The position numbers and the translations under genes are program-made. From NCBI GenBank assembly GCA_016808115.1, contig JAEQBH010005269.1:95782-159781 (forward strand): a stretch of 64,000 nt of DNA, written 5' to 3'. The notes below the pieces were generated by a model. The model had not been told where the DNA came from and did not search any database. It saw only the letters and a program-made list of their open reading frames with translations. Shown piece after piece: positions 49,954 through 64,000 of the stretch (position 1 is its first letter; every line of letters starts with the position of its first letter). Source of the stretch: Tetrastigma voinierianum (lineage: Eukaryota; Streptophyta; Magnoliopsida; Vitales; Vitaceae).

Positions 49954-50199
49954 AGAGAATTCTGCCTTAGCCAATTTTTTTGCTTTTCTTGCTGGAATTA
50001 TCTATTTTTCATGTAAAACCTGCAAAACAAAAAGTTGGTGGATATTTCATAATTCAGCATTAAAATGAACCATAAACTTCTAGAATTATGCTAGAAAAAT
50101 GGATTAAAAATAGATGAGTTTAGGACTCATCAAGGAACGATGCAATCTTCCATGGGAAATAGATAACCCTGAACAGAAAGGTAGCCCAAATTGCTTCCT

Positions 50200-50200
<1 letters not shown>
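49954..50200. other. Junction DNA between the palindrome array and a LINE remnant
   Basis: Contains ATGAGTTTAGGACTCATCAA at 50117-50136, a short palindrome-like block. No gene. The border of the downstream LINE is not visible. Confidence 0.35.
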
Positions 50201-52290
<2,090 letters not shown>

Positions 52291-52610
52291 TGTTGTATTC
52301 TCTGTCTTTATATATATATATAGTGAAAAGGAGATGGGGAATTAATAAGGAAATAGAAAAAGAAAGAGAGAGAGAGAGATGGAGAGAGATAGAGACAATG
52401 GGAAATGAATCTCAAGATGCTTTTATGAGGAGAGGGTAAATCTTTATAGGCTTATACAATGGCTTTTCATTACTCATCTTAAAGATGAGTGAACAAGGAT
52501 TCATGAACCTCATTGAAAGGTTCTTCTAATACTCTTAAAGGGTGATCACACGACGTTCACTTGGTAAATGCATGTGGTCATTCACCACATCTAAATATTT
52601 ATTTATAACA
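52291..52610 (-). repeat. 3' LTR of copia F
   Basis: On minus it starts TGTTATAAATAAAT and ends GAATACAACA, 320 bp. A TATA-like run (TATATATATATAAAG) and a CT-rich leader (GA-rich on plus at 52355-52400) are placed as in copia LTR promoters. Confidence 0.75.
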
Positions 52611-52769
52611 CTTTTAAACATCACCATAAAGCACATGCTCTCATTAAACTCATAAGAAACGAAAAACCCAACGATAAAAACTCAATAAAGAAAATAATAC
52701 AATATTTTTATAATGATGTGATTGTTCTAAGTTTGTTGTGATTGTCTCGTTAAAACCTTGTTAGTAAAC

Positions 52770-54746
52770 TGTGACGCCCCAAACTCGGGGTCCGTTGACT
52801 ACCATCAACCCGTAACACTCATAACGCCGCGACCGACATCTCACTAAAATCTGCGTAGTCTCCTTGTACGGCGAAATGTACTCTACCCTTAGTACATAAC
52901 CTGTCCCAACACATCCAACGACCACATAGGGTCCAAATGAGAGTAAATAATGGCCACTTGGGCCCTTGCATCATCACTCAACCAATATATCCCAACCAAA
53001 TACATATCTCATGGTTCAAGAGTTGATAATTCACTCTTATACAAACATATATCAAAATTCTAGAATTCTAATACATGCATATTATTAATAAACTAAAGCC
53101 ACAACCCGGCTTCTTCTAAAGCGGCCTCTATGATGAGCCGTCTCCTGCGCTCCCTGTACCCGAAAAATAATATCCTCAACAGTGGTGAGCTTAATGCCCG
53201 CAGTGGAATCACCCTAATTGGGCTACTCTCCACCTAAGTGCAAATGCAATGCTCCAATGAAAACATACATTCAAGTAAATGCGTGATCCTACTTGAATGT
53301 CTACATGATCAACTCATATCTCGAGTCTTCATTGACTCTCTCACACTTGCCTAAGCCACGTATGAGAAACCTTATTTTCAACAAAGATGTTTGTTTTTAT
53401 TTGTGGACAACCCTCCGATATAAGTAGTTTGACCACCCGATATTCTATTTAGTGGACAACCCTCCGATGTATATCACTCAGCCTAATTCGACGATTGATA
53501 TTTTATATGGACTACCCTCCGAGCACTATTATTATTTAGTCAACCCTCCGAAACCATTCTCTAAAGAATCACCTAATGCACTCATAATTCTATTGTTCTA
53601 GGGTGCCCTAAAGGCATATGGAATGCATGATGCCAATCTTTTTTTTTTTAAATACAATTATATAACACATGTAAATATATAATAATGCATATATTCACAT
53701 AATTTAAATCACACAAACATGTCATGTAATTTCACAATTCATTACACAAAAAATTAGCTCACTTAGGCTAATTATCTAACACGAGCAATTCAACTTGAAT
53801 TACTCAACCAACACATTATTTCACAAAAATTATTTTGTGAACGCTATTAATATGAATGTTGAAATCTTCTGTTAATGCTCCCAAAGAATTAACTAATCAT
53901 CGGTTCACTTTGTGAACTCAATTTCACTACCATTCGGCCCTATACACATCACACAATACAATTTATTCAACAATTTCCAACTCAACATCTAAAATAATTC
54001 TTGCAAAGTCACTGATCATTCAAATGATTTCAAAAATTTTCGACATTTTTGGCCCCAAGTTTTGGGACTGATCAAATGGCCACTAAGGCCTCAAACCAAC
54101 TGAACATTATAAACACTTAAATAAAGTGTAAAACCCATAGGATGAAACCCCACTGGAGTTTGACGAAACTCCCTAAAACTCCGAGTCCACGCGCAGGGCC
54201 TTCTCCGCGAGCGCCTTTTCCTTCGCCGGAAAAATTCGAATTGCTGATCGCTTCAGAAATCTGTGAGAAGCCCTCTCTCACTAGAAACTGAAATCCTAAG
54301 CTACTGGAAGTGCCTCTCCCGTTTTTCCCTTTTTGTCTCCAATTAATGGAGAAGATGAGTTACTATTCACTCTTTCGTCTTTAGTGTCATTTAAAATTTA
54401 AATAATGACCATTTTGTCCCTTAGCTTGGATTTTCGACATTTGGCACTATCCCGGCCGTCCATTTCCATCATCTCTCTACTCATGCAACATGTATAACAT
54501 GTGTACATGTTATATATGAATTTTGTCACATCTCATGTCGTTTTCCGACACCCGAAACTCGATGCCTCTAAAAACGTGTAAATTCCGACTGTCTCGGAAT
54601 TCGACGTAGTAGCTAGATTTCACAAGACGATTCCAACAGTGAAATCCGTTTCGCCATCCGAGATCTAGAGAATAAATTTCGGAATTTTTTTATCGAAATT
54701 ACGATTTTACCCTTTTTTCAGAAATTGAAATTTATCGGGTCTTACA
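52770..54746. mobile_element. Solo LTR E (gypsy type) inside copia F
   Basis: Begins TGTGACGCCCC and ends GGGTCTTACA. Flanks TAAAC (52765-52769) and AAAAC (54747-54751) fit a target duplication with one change. Shared 5' block (GTCCGTTGACTACC) and 3' block (GACTGTCTCGGAATTCGACG) place it in the family of solo LTR C. Confidence 0.85.
53402..53556. repeat. Four ACAACCCTCCGA-type repeats in solo LTR E
   Basis: GGACAACCCTCCGATAT, GGACAACCCTCCGATGT, GGACTACCCTCCGAGC and GTCAACCCTCCGAAAC occur 30-70 bp apart. None is apparent in copy C. Confidence 0.8.
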
Positions 54747-54749
54747 AAA

Positions 54750-55257
54750 ACCTAGTGGGACAAAACCTACACAAGGAGAAAAATAGTACAGTACAGTACA
54801 CTAACATCATGTCATAAACATACTCCCCTTCATATCAATGTCATTCAGTTGGTGCAATCTTGTATATTATCTTCTTTAATGTTGAAGTTGGCAATGACTT
54901 CACGAATAAGTTTGCTAGATTATCACTTTAGCGTATTTGTTGAACATCAATTTCACCAAGTTCATGTGTATAAATTTTTTTGGAAAAATGTATTTAGTTC
55001 TATCTCCCTTGATATAAATTCTTTTGATATGTGTAATGCATGCAGCATTATCTTCAAATAATGTTGTCGGACTGTGTTTTATAGAGGGAAGTCTGCATGA
55101 TTCTTAGATATGTTGAATCATCGATCTTAGCCATATACATTCACGACTTGCTTTGTGAATTGCTATAATCTCTTAATGATTCAATGATGTGGCCACCATT
55201 GTCTACTTCTTAAAGATCTCCATGAAATAACAGCTCCATTACAATTAAACACATACC
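54750..55257 (-). pseudogene. RNase H end of copia F
   Basis: Read on minus from 55257: VFNCNGAVISWRSLR, then in shifted frames a WLR-SMIQHI-like block near 55120, a DNAACI-like block near 55060 and a C-terminal block near 54900. It is the end of the copia polyprotein. A purine tract (GAAGGGGAG) is at 54823-54831. Dead. Confidence 0.78.
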
Positions 55258-55262
55258 TTGCT

Positions 55263-57753
55263 CAGGGAGGCCTCACACATACCGACTGTCGCTTCGAACC
55301 CGGACCCAGTGGACACTCCGGCTCTATACGCTTCCTCTCTTCCATTTCAGTTTAACACAAATCATGCAATTTTTCTAAACAATGCTTTTGAACCTTTTTG
55401 AATGATCAATGCAATACAATACTTATATTCATCTCATATACATTCATTTACAGTTTATTGATCATTCCAAATATGCACTTTCATATGCAATAAATCATTC
55501 AAAATACAAATCATGCACTTTACAAATTTCCTTATCAATTTTCCCTTAAACGAATTTAACCTATGCTTTGCACAAGTATAACTCGAATCAAGCACACGGT
55601 CCCGCTGGGCTATAGGCCAGTATAAAAATATTTTGTTTTATAACACAGTACAGTCTCGCTGAGCTGCTGACTGGTTATTAAAAATCAATTCGTGAACACT
55701 ACCGATACTATCCAGCTGGACTACGGATCGGAGTGACACATCATTTCATTCATTTGCAGTACTGATAATTTGACCCTTATTGGTATACCAATCTATCCTC
55801 AACTCGAATTTAACGGTTAACATTCTATTAAGGGCGTTCAAATCATTCATAGCAAAATACAGTATAGTATGTACATTTATACGAACGATTCATTTTCAAT
55901 ACTCATGCAATTTTTCATATATGCAAACTCTTCACAATCAATTGCCTCAAATCAATTAAAACAAGTCAATATGCTTTTTGTTATAAATCATTTCAGGAAT
56001 TCAAATCATTTTGTAATCATTCAAACACTTTGGAATTAGAGAGAGAAAAGTGGGGAACAAACTCCAAAATGGAAACAAAAGAGAGAGTCGAAGAATAAAC
56101 CAAAAAGCTTGTTGCACTTGATTCCAATCCTCGGAATCTCGATCAATTCGAGCTTTCTCCTTGTCGCCCCTATTCCAATACACAATTAACAATCATATTA
56201 TTAGCTCCAGTATTCTAGAGTTTTATGTGTTTACTTTCTACCCGACTCCCATTTTCCATACATTCTTCATTTCTTTAGAAAATCCTTAACATTTGTTTTA
56301 GGCATTGTTATGCCTCATTTTTAATCCTATTTGTGGGTTATGGGACGCCCACACGGTTCACTTACACTTAGGGGGATTCAGGAAAGGAAAACTCAACTTA
56401 AACACCAACACAACTAAGTAATTAGTACACTTGGTGCTACAATCAAATTTTTAGAAAATATGTGAGAACCAATTGCCATTCAATGGCATGTGGTTAGAAT
56501 CTAGACTCAAAGAGCTTTCCGTAGAGTCTAAGAACGCACGAATCGTAGTTCGTATTTAAAAGAAAATGATTGAAGTTTGGTAACAATTTCTGATGCAGAG
56601 CTCATGAAATTTTGCGTAGGGAGTTGCGAAATACAAAGACCTACGAAAATCTGCAAGGGTCGAAATTTATAGGGCTGTACAAAAATTCCGCAAGGGTTTC
56701 AAAATTTTCAGATTCTCTGTTCGTTTTCTTATCATCTTTTTCATGTTTAATTCACTTGAAAACAGTTAGCCAACACTAAATCAGTCCATTTGCAGTTCTT
56801 AATAGAACACACATGCAATTTTTTTGATGATGCATTTGAAATCACTTTACACCACTCAAAACATCTCATTTTTTGTTTCAAACAGAGCACACATTTATGT
56901 TCATACAAAACAATGCAGATTTATTTTTGGAACAAGATAAAACTTGAAATGAGGAGAGAAGTAAGAAAAACAAACCAAAAAGAGTCGGTTTTGGTCTCTT
57001 TTCCTTTTAGTCTTGATCTTAACTCGCTTTATCTTCTCCCGAATTCTATTCCAACACAAACACGGCAAACAGTGGAAACATCACTACCATTCTAGGTTTC
57101 CAGCTAGGCTGATTTCTACCCTAATACTCTAGCTTTTCCATGCATCTAGACTAGAGTTACACTTACGTTGTAAGAAGGGACGAAACCCTAGTTTTTGCTT
57201 GACCTAGTCGAAACACTTCACCGTAGATTGGCCTACGTTTTGTCAGTTTAGGTGCGAATCGGTTAGGGCTTAAACAAGAGATGAACGGCTGGAAGAATGA
57301 GACGATTTCCACTGATTTTCAGTTCTCAAAATGGAATGTGTGGGAGATGAGGATTTGAGAGAGGAGTTCGTGTGTGAGAGAGAGTTGAGATGAGAGGATG
57401 AGAGGAATAAGAGAAATGTCTCTCAAAGACCAATATTTGGTCTTTTAACTAAATCCTTCATTGCCTTGTTTGGCTACACACGATTCCCATTTTTCTCATT
57501 TTTCACTTTAAAGCTTCATTTCACTCTCTCATTTTCACTTCATTTCATTTCATTTATACTTTTGGCCCTTACACTATTCATTTGCGACTCTTAGGTCATC
57601 ATTCGACATTTTTACCAAATTTATTTGGCTCTTGTAAAATTTTCGGTTTTTATCATTTTCGTTTTAGCCATTTAAACTCTGAAAAAAATATAATTTAATT
57701 TATTTTACATCCTGAACCTATTATAAAGTTGTTAGGTATTTTCAGATGCTACA
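55263..57753 (-). repeat. 3' LTR of D (left in window)
   Basis: 2.49 kb, aligning along its length with 61399-63847. The first 60 bases have diverged strongly. Ends GATGCTACA. Confidence 0.88.
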
Positions 57754-57986
57754 ACCTCCCTCCTTAAAAGAATTTTGTCCTCGAAATTACCTCTTCATTA
57801 AACAGCTTCGGGAGGGTATTGTTGCCACATAACTTCTTCGCTTCCAACTCCGTTTCCTGGCCTTGTGGTTTCTCCACAACACTTTGACTAATGGAATTCC
57901 GTTGTCTGGCACTTTGACTTCAAGCCAAGATCTCTATAGGCTCCTTCGTGACACAACTGCTCCAACTCTCAATTGCTCTCAAGAGA

Positions 57987-58425
57987 CTACATGTGACTCC
58001 AACCGACTGCACTTAGCATTGACACATGGAAAACATTATAGATCTTTTCCAACTCTGGAGGTAAGGCTAATTTGTATGCTACTGGACCCACTTTTTCAAT
58101 CACTTCATATGGCCCAATGAACCTAAGGCTTAACTTGCTCTTTTTCCCAAATCTCATTCTTCTTCTAAGGCGACATTTCTCTAAAAACACTTTTTCGTCG
58201 AATATCCTTCTTCTCATGCCTGCTTTGGATTTTTTTTTCATCCAGCGGCCACTTTCAATATTTCTAATCATTTTCACTTTTCCGCTCTTTGGAATCAACC
58301 TGGGCCACTTATCTTCCTCTCGCTTAACTTGGTCCAACACAATGGTGTTCCCGTATTTTCTGTAAAGAGCTCTATAAGGCGCCATTCCAATACTCGATCG
58401 GGAAGCTATTATTATAGCCACAAAT
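57987..58425 (-). pseudogene. Integrase C-terminal part of D
   Basis: One open frame on minus: MAPYRALYRK, a basic linker, then FGKKSKLSLRFIGPYEVIEK and VAYKLALPPELEKIYNVFHV, the GPY/F module next to the integrase core. The frame ends before the chromodomain. The more upstream integrase core (58430-59230) is present but shattered. Confidence 0.88.
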
Positions 58426-59229
58426 CAACTAGAGGAATGTGTCTATCCTAACTACCCTCATAGTCAGTCACACCACTTCTCAGCATATCTTACAACACTT
58501 GGATCACTCTTTCCGATTGTCCATCCGTCCGGTGGAACGCCGGCGGCCGAAATTGAGCTCGAGCTGCCCAAAAACCCTCAATTTCCCTAAAATCTCAAGG
58601 TAAACCTCGGATCTCTATCTGAAATGATCGATATTGGAATCTCATGTAACCGAACTATTTCCTTTATGTAAAGCTCTGTCAACTTGTCAAGTGAATAATC
58701 GGTTCTCACTGGTAGGAAGTGAGCTATCTTCGTCAATCGGTTTACTACAACCCAAACTTAATCATGTTCTTATCAACTAGAACCACCACAAAATCCATCT
58801 GTGGATTCGTCCTGGCTTCCATTTAGGTATCCCTGATAGGGTTGCAACAACTCGGCTGAACTTGATGTTTAGCTTTCACTTTCTGACACACCATACACTT
58901 GGTCAAAAATTCCGAAACACTATTTTCATTCCGTACCACCAATATGAAGTCTTAAATCCTAATACATATTTGTGCTACATGGATGCATAGCAAAAGATTC
59001 ATTGTGTGCCTGTTCGAGAATGGATTTCTTCAACTCATCATCATTGGGTACATAAACCTAATCTCTATAATGCACAAATCTATCCTCGTTCACTGTAAAT
59101 TCAGTTTCTTTCCCCTTTCTACTCTGATTTACAATTGCAGAAATTTTCTCATCATTCTTTTGTGCCTCTAGCACTCGATTCAACAAATCCGCTTCGCTTA
59201 TCAATCTCCGCTAATATTTCACCGTCAGT

Positions 59230-60650
59230 TCGATAATAACAATGAGCATTCAACGCCTCAAAGCATTTTTATTGACTTTCTACTTCAAAGCATCTGCTAC
59301 TCATTGGTTTTCCTTCCCTGACACAATCGATCACACAATCATAATCCTTGATCAATTTCATCCATCTACGTTGTCTCAAGTTAAGTTTTCTTTGAGAGGG
59401 CAAATACCAAATGAAACATTTTTCTCCATAAAGATAATGTCTCCATATTTTCAATGCGAACACAATAGTGGCCAATTCCAAATCATGCGTAGGGTAGTTC
59501 TTTTCATACGGCTTCAACTGCCTTGAAGCGTAAGCTACCACTTTACCCTCTTGCATAAGGACACATCTAAGTCCATTTAATGAAGCATCACTAAAAATCA
59601 AGTATTCTTTACCGTAGGTCGGCTGAGTAAGAACCAATGCCTCGGTTAAGAATGCTTTCAACTTTTCAAAGCTAGCTTGACACTTTTCACTCCACTCAAA
59701 TCTCACATTCTTTTGGAGCAATCTTTTCCATCTAAAATACGCTCACTTCAAAACCCTTTAACGAACCTTCTGTAGTAACCTACCAATCCAAGAAACTACG
59801 CACTTCCGTGACATTTCTCGGTGGTTTCCATTCAATAATCACCTCTATCTTCTTTGGATCCACTCGAATTCCTTCTTCTGATATAATGTGTCTAAGAAAA
59901 GACACTTCTCCCAACCAAAATTCATATTTGCTCAGTTTTGCATATAATTGTTCCTTTCTCAATGTTTCTAGCACTACCCGAAGGTGTGTATCATAATCTT
60001 CCCAATCCTTTGAATACACAAGGATGTCATCAATAAACACCACGACCAACCGATCTACATACGATCAGAAAACACGATTCATTAAGTCCATGAAAGCCGC
60101 TAGTGCATTTGTCAACCCAAACGGCATTACAAGAAACTCATAATGTCTATATCGTGTTCTAAACGTCGTCTTATGCACATCCACATCATTAATCCTCAAT
60201 CATGATACCCGTGATCAGAAACAATCTTCGAAAGACTTGCAATTTTCAAATGATCTAATATCATCAATGCTTAGTAACGGATATTTGTTTTTCATCATTA
60301 TCTTGTCTGGCTTTCGTTTACAATCAACACACAACCAAAGCATACCATCTTTCTTCTTAACAAAGAGCACCGGCGCTCCCCAAGGTGATACACTCGAAGG
60401 AATAAATCCTTTCTCTAACAATTCTTGCAACTGAAGCTTCAATTCTTTTAACTCCACCAGAGCCATTCTATAAGATGTAATGGATGCCGGAGTGGCACCC
60501 GGAACAACGTCAATTGCAAACTCAATCTCTCTGTGTGGAGGCAATCCTGGTAATTCCTCTGAAAACACATCTGAATAATCACAAACCATAGGGATGTCTA
60601 ATAAACTAGGCTTCACCTTTTTCGTATCTATCACATACGCCAAGTAGGCT
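59230..60650 (-). pseudogene. Reverse transcriptase and RNase H of D
   Basis: RT N-terminus at 60215-60643 (CDYSDVFSEELPGLPPHREI, VLFVKKKDG, CVDCKRKPDKIMMKNKYPL). The palm with the catalytic box as VVFIDDILVYSKDWEDY is at 59995-60049, and its frame runs to 59780. RNase H at 59269-59721 has IFSDASLNGLRCVLMQEGKV (catalytic D) and PYEKNYPTHDLELATIVFAL. Shifts between the three frames and a changed RT core make it inactive. Confidence 0.9.
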
Positions 60651-61000
60651 CACACTCTTCAACCATCGCTCTAGCAAAGTGGGAAGCGCGATATCACATG
60701 AGAGAGGTGGTTCGACCTCTCGCCGATAAAAGTCACTTCCTCGCCACTTGGTGTCCTTAAGGTTACTCGTTTCATTCTACAATCAACTATCACTTGGTGT
60801 CAGGAGAAACAATCCATCCCTAATATCACATTGAACTCTCTGAATGATAACTCGATTGAGTCTCCTAGAAACTCATGCTCTCGTATTCTGATAAGCTTCA
60901 TCCTTTAGAAGTGAGGTCGCACACTCTAAATTCTCCTCTGGTGTACAATGCATTTGCCGCAAGATTCTTCGCCTTCGAGTCAATTTTCCGGCTATGGAAG
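60650..61000 (-). pseudogene. Protease remnant of D
   Basis: On minus, shifted pieces read like the second half of the gypsy protease: an FREFNVILGMDW-like block near 60815-60845 and an RMKRVTLRTPSGEEVTFI-like block near 60740-60785. The DSGA triad is not found. Confidence 0.7.
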
Positions 61001-61380
61001 ACTCATCATCTTTCTTCCTGCTGAAATCCATGGGTTGATATTTTTCCATTCTCTCTATGGCTAACTACGAGGAACAATCGAGCTAGCCAGGCCGCCTTGC
61101 GGTGCCTCGAGCCATCTAACGGAGGACATCCATGTAACACTCTGTCACTGACCTTTCCCATAAATCGATGGAGCATGGGACGCTTGCCCACCTCCACACT
61201 AGTAGGGCTATTTGGGCGACTTCTCGAGTCACCTCTGACCCTATAGGGTCCTGAACCATCTATGCTTACCTATTAAGACCGACAAGATCCGCATCAGAGT
61301 CATGTCATCTTTTATATGAAAATGCAATGCATGTCATAAACAATTTCAAAAATAATTTTGTGGAATCGCCTAAACCTAGG
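61001..61380 (-). other. Remnant between protease and primer site of D
   Basis: Only 380 bp separates protease from the primer site, where about 1.2 kb of gag would be expected. The sequence matches no gag motif; no zinc knuckle is seen. Confidence 0.6.
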
Positions 61381-61398
61381 CTCTGATACCACTAAAAA

Positions 61399-63847
61399 TG
61401 TAATGACCCGCGCCACCGTACCCAACTCGACCCAGAGGTTGAACCTGAACCCGGGGACGCGGTTCTATATAGTTCTCTCTTCCATTTCAGTTTAACACAA
61501 ATCATGCAATTTTTCTAAACAATGCTTTTGAACCTTTTTGAATGATTAATGCAATACAATACATATATTCATTTCATATACATTCATTTGCTGCTTATCG
61601 ATCATTCAAAATATGCACTTTCATACGCACAAATCATTCAAAAGACAAATCATGCACTTTACAAATTTCCTACTAATTTGCCTAAATCAATTTAACTCTA
61701 TGCTTTCAATGCACAGATAACTTAATCATCGACACAATCCCGCTGGGGCTACTGTGCCAAGATAAAACATTTTTTTATAACACGGTGATGGTCCCGCCAG
61801 GCCGACCGGTTATTAAAAATCAATTCGTGAACACTATCGACATCACCAACTGGCTACTGACGGAGTGACACATCATTTCATTCGCTCGCAGTGATCGCTA
61901 ATTTGACCAGATATATACCAATCTATCCTCAACTCGAATTTAACGGTTAACATTCTATTAAGGGCGTTCAAATCATTCATAGAAAAATACAGTATAGTAT
62001 GCACATTTATACAAACAATTCATTTTCAATACTCATGCAATTTTTCATATACAAATCATTTCACAATCAATTGTCTCAAATCAATTAAAACAAGTCAATG
62101 TGATTTTTCTTATAAATCATTTCACCAATTCAAATCATTTTGTAATCATTCAAACACTTTGGAATTAGAGAGAGAGAAGTGGGGAACAAACTCCAAAATG
62201 GAAACAAAAGAGAGAGTCGAAGAACAAACCAAAAAGCTTGTTGCACTTGATTCCAATCCTTAGAATCTAGATCAATTCGGGCTTTCCTCATCGTTAGCCC
62301 CTATTCCAAAACAATTAATAATCATATTATTAGTCAGGTATTCTAGGAGTTCTATTCAGGTTTACTTTCCACCCGATTCCCATTTTCCATACATTCTTCC
62401 TTTATTTATAAAATCCTTAACATTTGTTTTAGCACATTATGCCTCGTTTTTAATCCTATTTTTGGGTTATGGAACGCCCACATGGTTCACTTACACTTAG
62501 GGGGATTTGGGAAAGGAAAACTCAACTTAAACACCAACACAACCAAGTAATTAGTACACTTGGTGCTACAATCAAATTTTTAGCAAATATGTGAGAACCA
62601 ATTGCCATTCAATGGAATATGGTTAGATTTTAGACTCAAAGATCTTTCCGTAGAGTCCAAGAACGCATGAATCGGAGTTCGGACGAAAAGTTATGGCCGA
62701 TTGAAGTTTGGTAACAATTTCAGATGCAGGGCTCTACGAAATTTCGCAGGGGGTTGCGACATTTTTTTCGCAAGGGTTGCGAAAATTTCCTGCATTCTCT
62801 GTTTTTGTTTTCTTTTCCTATTTTTCATGTTTAATCCACTTGAAAACAGTTAGCCAATACTAAATCAGTCCATTTGCGGTTCTTAATAGAACACACATGC
62901 AATTTTCTTGATGATGCATTCGAAATCACTTTACACCACTCAAAACATCTCATTTTTGGTTCCAAACAGAGCACACATTCATGTTCATACAGAACAATGC
63001 AGATTTGTTTTTGGAACAACATAAAACTTGAAATGAGGAGATAAGTAAGAAGAACAAACCAAAAAGAGTCGGTTTTGGTCTCTTTTCCTTTCAGTCTTGA
63101 TCTTAACTCAGGCTTTTTATTTTTCGACTCCTATTCCAACACAAACACGGCAAAAACATGGAAATATCAGTCGGCCATTCTAGGATTTCCAGCTATGATT
63201 GATTTCTACCCCAATACTCTAGCTTTTCCATGCATCTAGACTAAAGTTACACTTACCTTGCAAGAAGGGACAAAAACCCTAGTTTTTGTTGACTCCAAAT
63301 TTAAACACTTCACCATAGATCACTCACGTTTATCGTGGCTTAGGTGCGAATCTACAGGCTTAGACAAGAGATGAATGGCTGGAAGAATGAGACAATTTCC
63401 ATTGATTTTCGGTTCTCAAAATGGAATGTGTGGGATATGAGGGTTTGAGAAAGGAGTTCATGCGTGAAAGAGAGTTGAGATGAGAGAATGAGAGGAATGA
63501 GAGAAATGTCTCTCAAAGACCAATATTTGGTCTTTTAATCCAAATCCTTCACTAAGCCTTGTTTGGCTACACACTAATTCCCATTTTCTCATTTTTCTCA
63601 CTTTAAAGCTTCATTTCAATTTCATTTTCTCTTCATTTCATTTCATCTATATTTTGGCACTTACATTATTCATTTATGATCCTTAGGTCCTCATTTGACA
63701 TTTTTACCAAATTTATTTGGCTCTTGTAAATTTTTCTGAAGCTTTATTTATTGCTTTAGCCATTTAAACTCCAAAAAAAATATAATTTAATTTATTTTAC
63801 ACCCTGAACATGTTATGAAACTGTTAGGGTATTTTCAGGGCGTTACA
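61399..63847 (-). repeat. 5' LTR of D (right in window)
   Basis: 2.45 kb with clean TGTAATGACCC and GGGCGTTACA ends, abutting the primer site on the left and the TTGTC flank on the right. Confidence 0.92.
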
Positions 63848-64000
63848 TTGTCTATGATTTGGCCTTATGTGGATTTGAAAGGTATCATGTATCAACATAT
63901 CTAAACAATTGTTACGTTAATTCTTTTAAGTAAAATAGACTCATATCAATTGTTCCTTGAAGGTAGCGCAATATATGCTTGATACCATTCCAATGTCTTT
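63848..64000 (-). pseudogene. Copia F reverse transcriptase/RNase H, window edge
   Basis: Minus-strand reading from the edge gives a KHILRYLQGTIDMSLFY-like block (shifted), then a DPHKA-like block near 63880. It joins the RNase H remnant at 55257 once D is removed. It continues past the window. Confidence 0.75.

Larger units (their letters stand above)
55263..63847 (-). mobile_element. Gypsy element D (chromovirus-like), minus strand, two LTRs, gag deleted
   Basis: LTRs are about 55263-57753 and 61399-63847. The right one is intact at both ends (TGTAATGACCC...GGGCGTTACA); the left one has a degraded head. Flanks TTGCT (55258-55262) and TTGTC (63848-63852) are the target duplication with changes. 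The reversed primer site GCTCTGATACCA at 61380-61391 lies next to the right LTR, and the reversed purine tract (ACCTCCCTCC) at 57754-57763 lies next to the left. The internal region is only 3.6 kb: protease to integrase are present in pieces, gag is missing. Confidence 0.9.
52291..64000 (-). mobile_element. Copia element F, minus strand, running off the right edge, with two nested insertions
   Basis: The 3' LTR is 52291-52610. RNase H remnants lie at 54850-55257, and the coding continues at 63848-64000 beyond inserted gypsy element D. Solo LTR E splits the untranslated tail at 52770. Across D, the minus-strand frame is continuous from the SDPH-like block at the right edge to the CNGAVISWRS block at the left. 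The 5' part of the element is outside the window. Confidence 0.82.

Overview
The window is nuclear DNA of a flowering plant, most likely a eudicot. It has intron-split host genes with GT-AG borders, AT-rich non-coding DNA, and plant-type transposable elements: Ty1/copia, chromovirus-type and Athila-type Ty3/gypsy, an L1-type LINE and a PIF/Harbinger DNA transposon. Only two host genes are visible, both in the first 8.4 kb, and they face each other tail to tail. The first (plus strand, 249-3157, cut by the left edge) is the 3' part of a J-domain (DnaJ-type) co-chaperone. The second (minus strand, 4663-8364, eight exons) is squalene monooxygenase (SQE), the enzyme that makes 2,3-oxidosqualene for sterols and triterpenes. 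As given, both genes carry small indels, and SQE also lacks two splice-acceptor AGs. This fits either pseudogenes or residual sequencing/assembly error.

From 8.8 kb to the right edge the window is almost wholly transposable-element DNA, all broken. 8848-14826 is a decayed full-length Ty1/copia element with a perfect AAAAG target duplication, starting about 480 bp upstream of the SQE start codon. 16856-20755 is a PIF/Harbinger element with 12-bp terminal inverted repeats, TAA target duplication, a dead transposase on plus and a dead ORF1 on minus. 20792-22854 is a probable solo LTR holding a 33-bp minisatellite. 25018-29660 is a dead L1-type LINE split by a 1.7-kb solo LTR, followed by a long inverted repeat (29636-31103).

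31.4-48.9 kb is a nest four levels deep. An Athila-like gypsy element (gag-protease 31413-33603, reverse transcriptase 47948-48865) is split by gypsy element A (33604-47947, target duplication GTTAG). A's LTR is split by chromovirus B (35403-46103, target duplication TGGTC). B's left LTR is split by solo LTR C (36050-38102). Next come an unusual 1.1-kb array of paired TGTCGCGACA-like palindromes (48861-49953) and a 5'-truncated LINE with a poly(A) tail (to 50857). The right end is another nest: a minus-strand copia element F (3' LTR at 52291-52610, running off the window) holds solo LTR E (52770-54746) and a complete minus-strand gypsy element D (about 55263-63847). I see no intact transposon reading frame, no rRNA or tRNA gene and no CRISPR. 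The main interest is the order of insertion events, the palindrome arrays, and whether the SQE copy is really disrupted.
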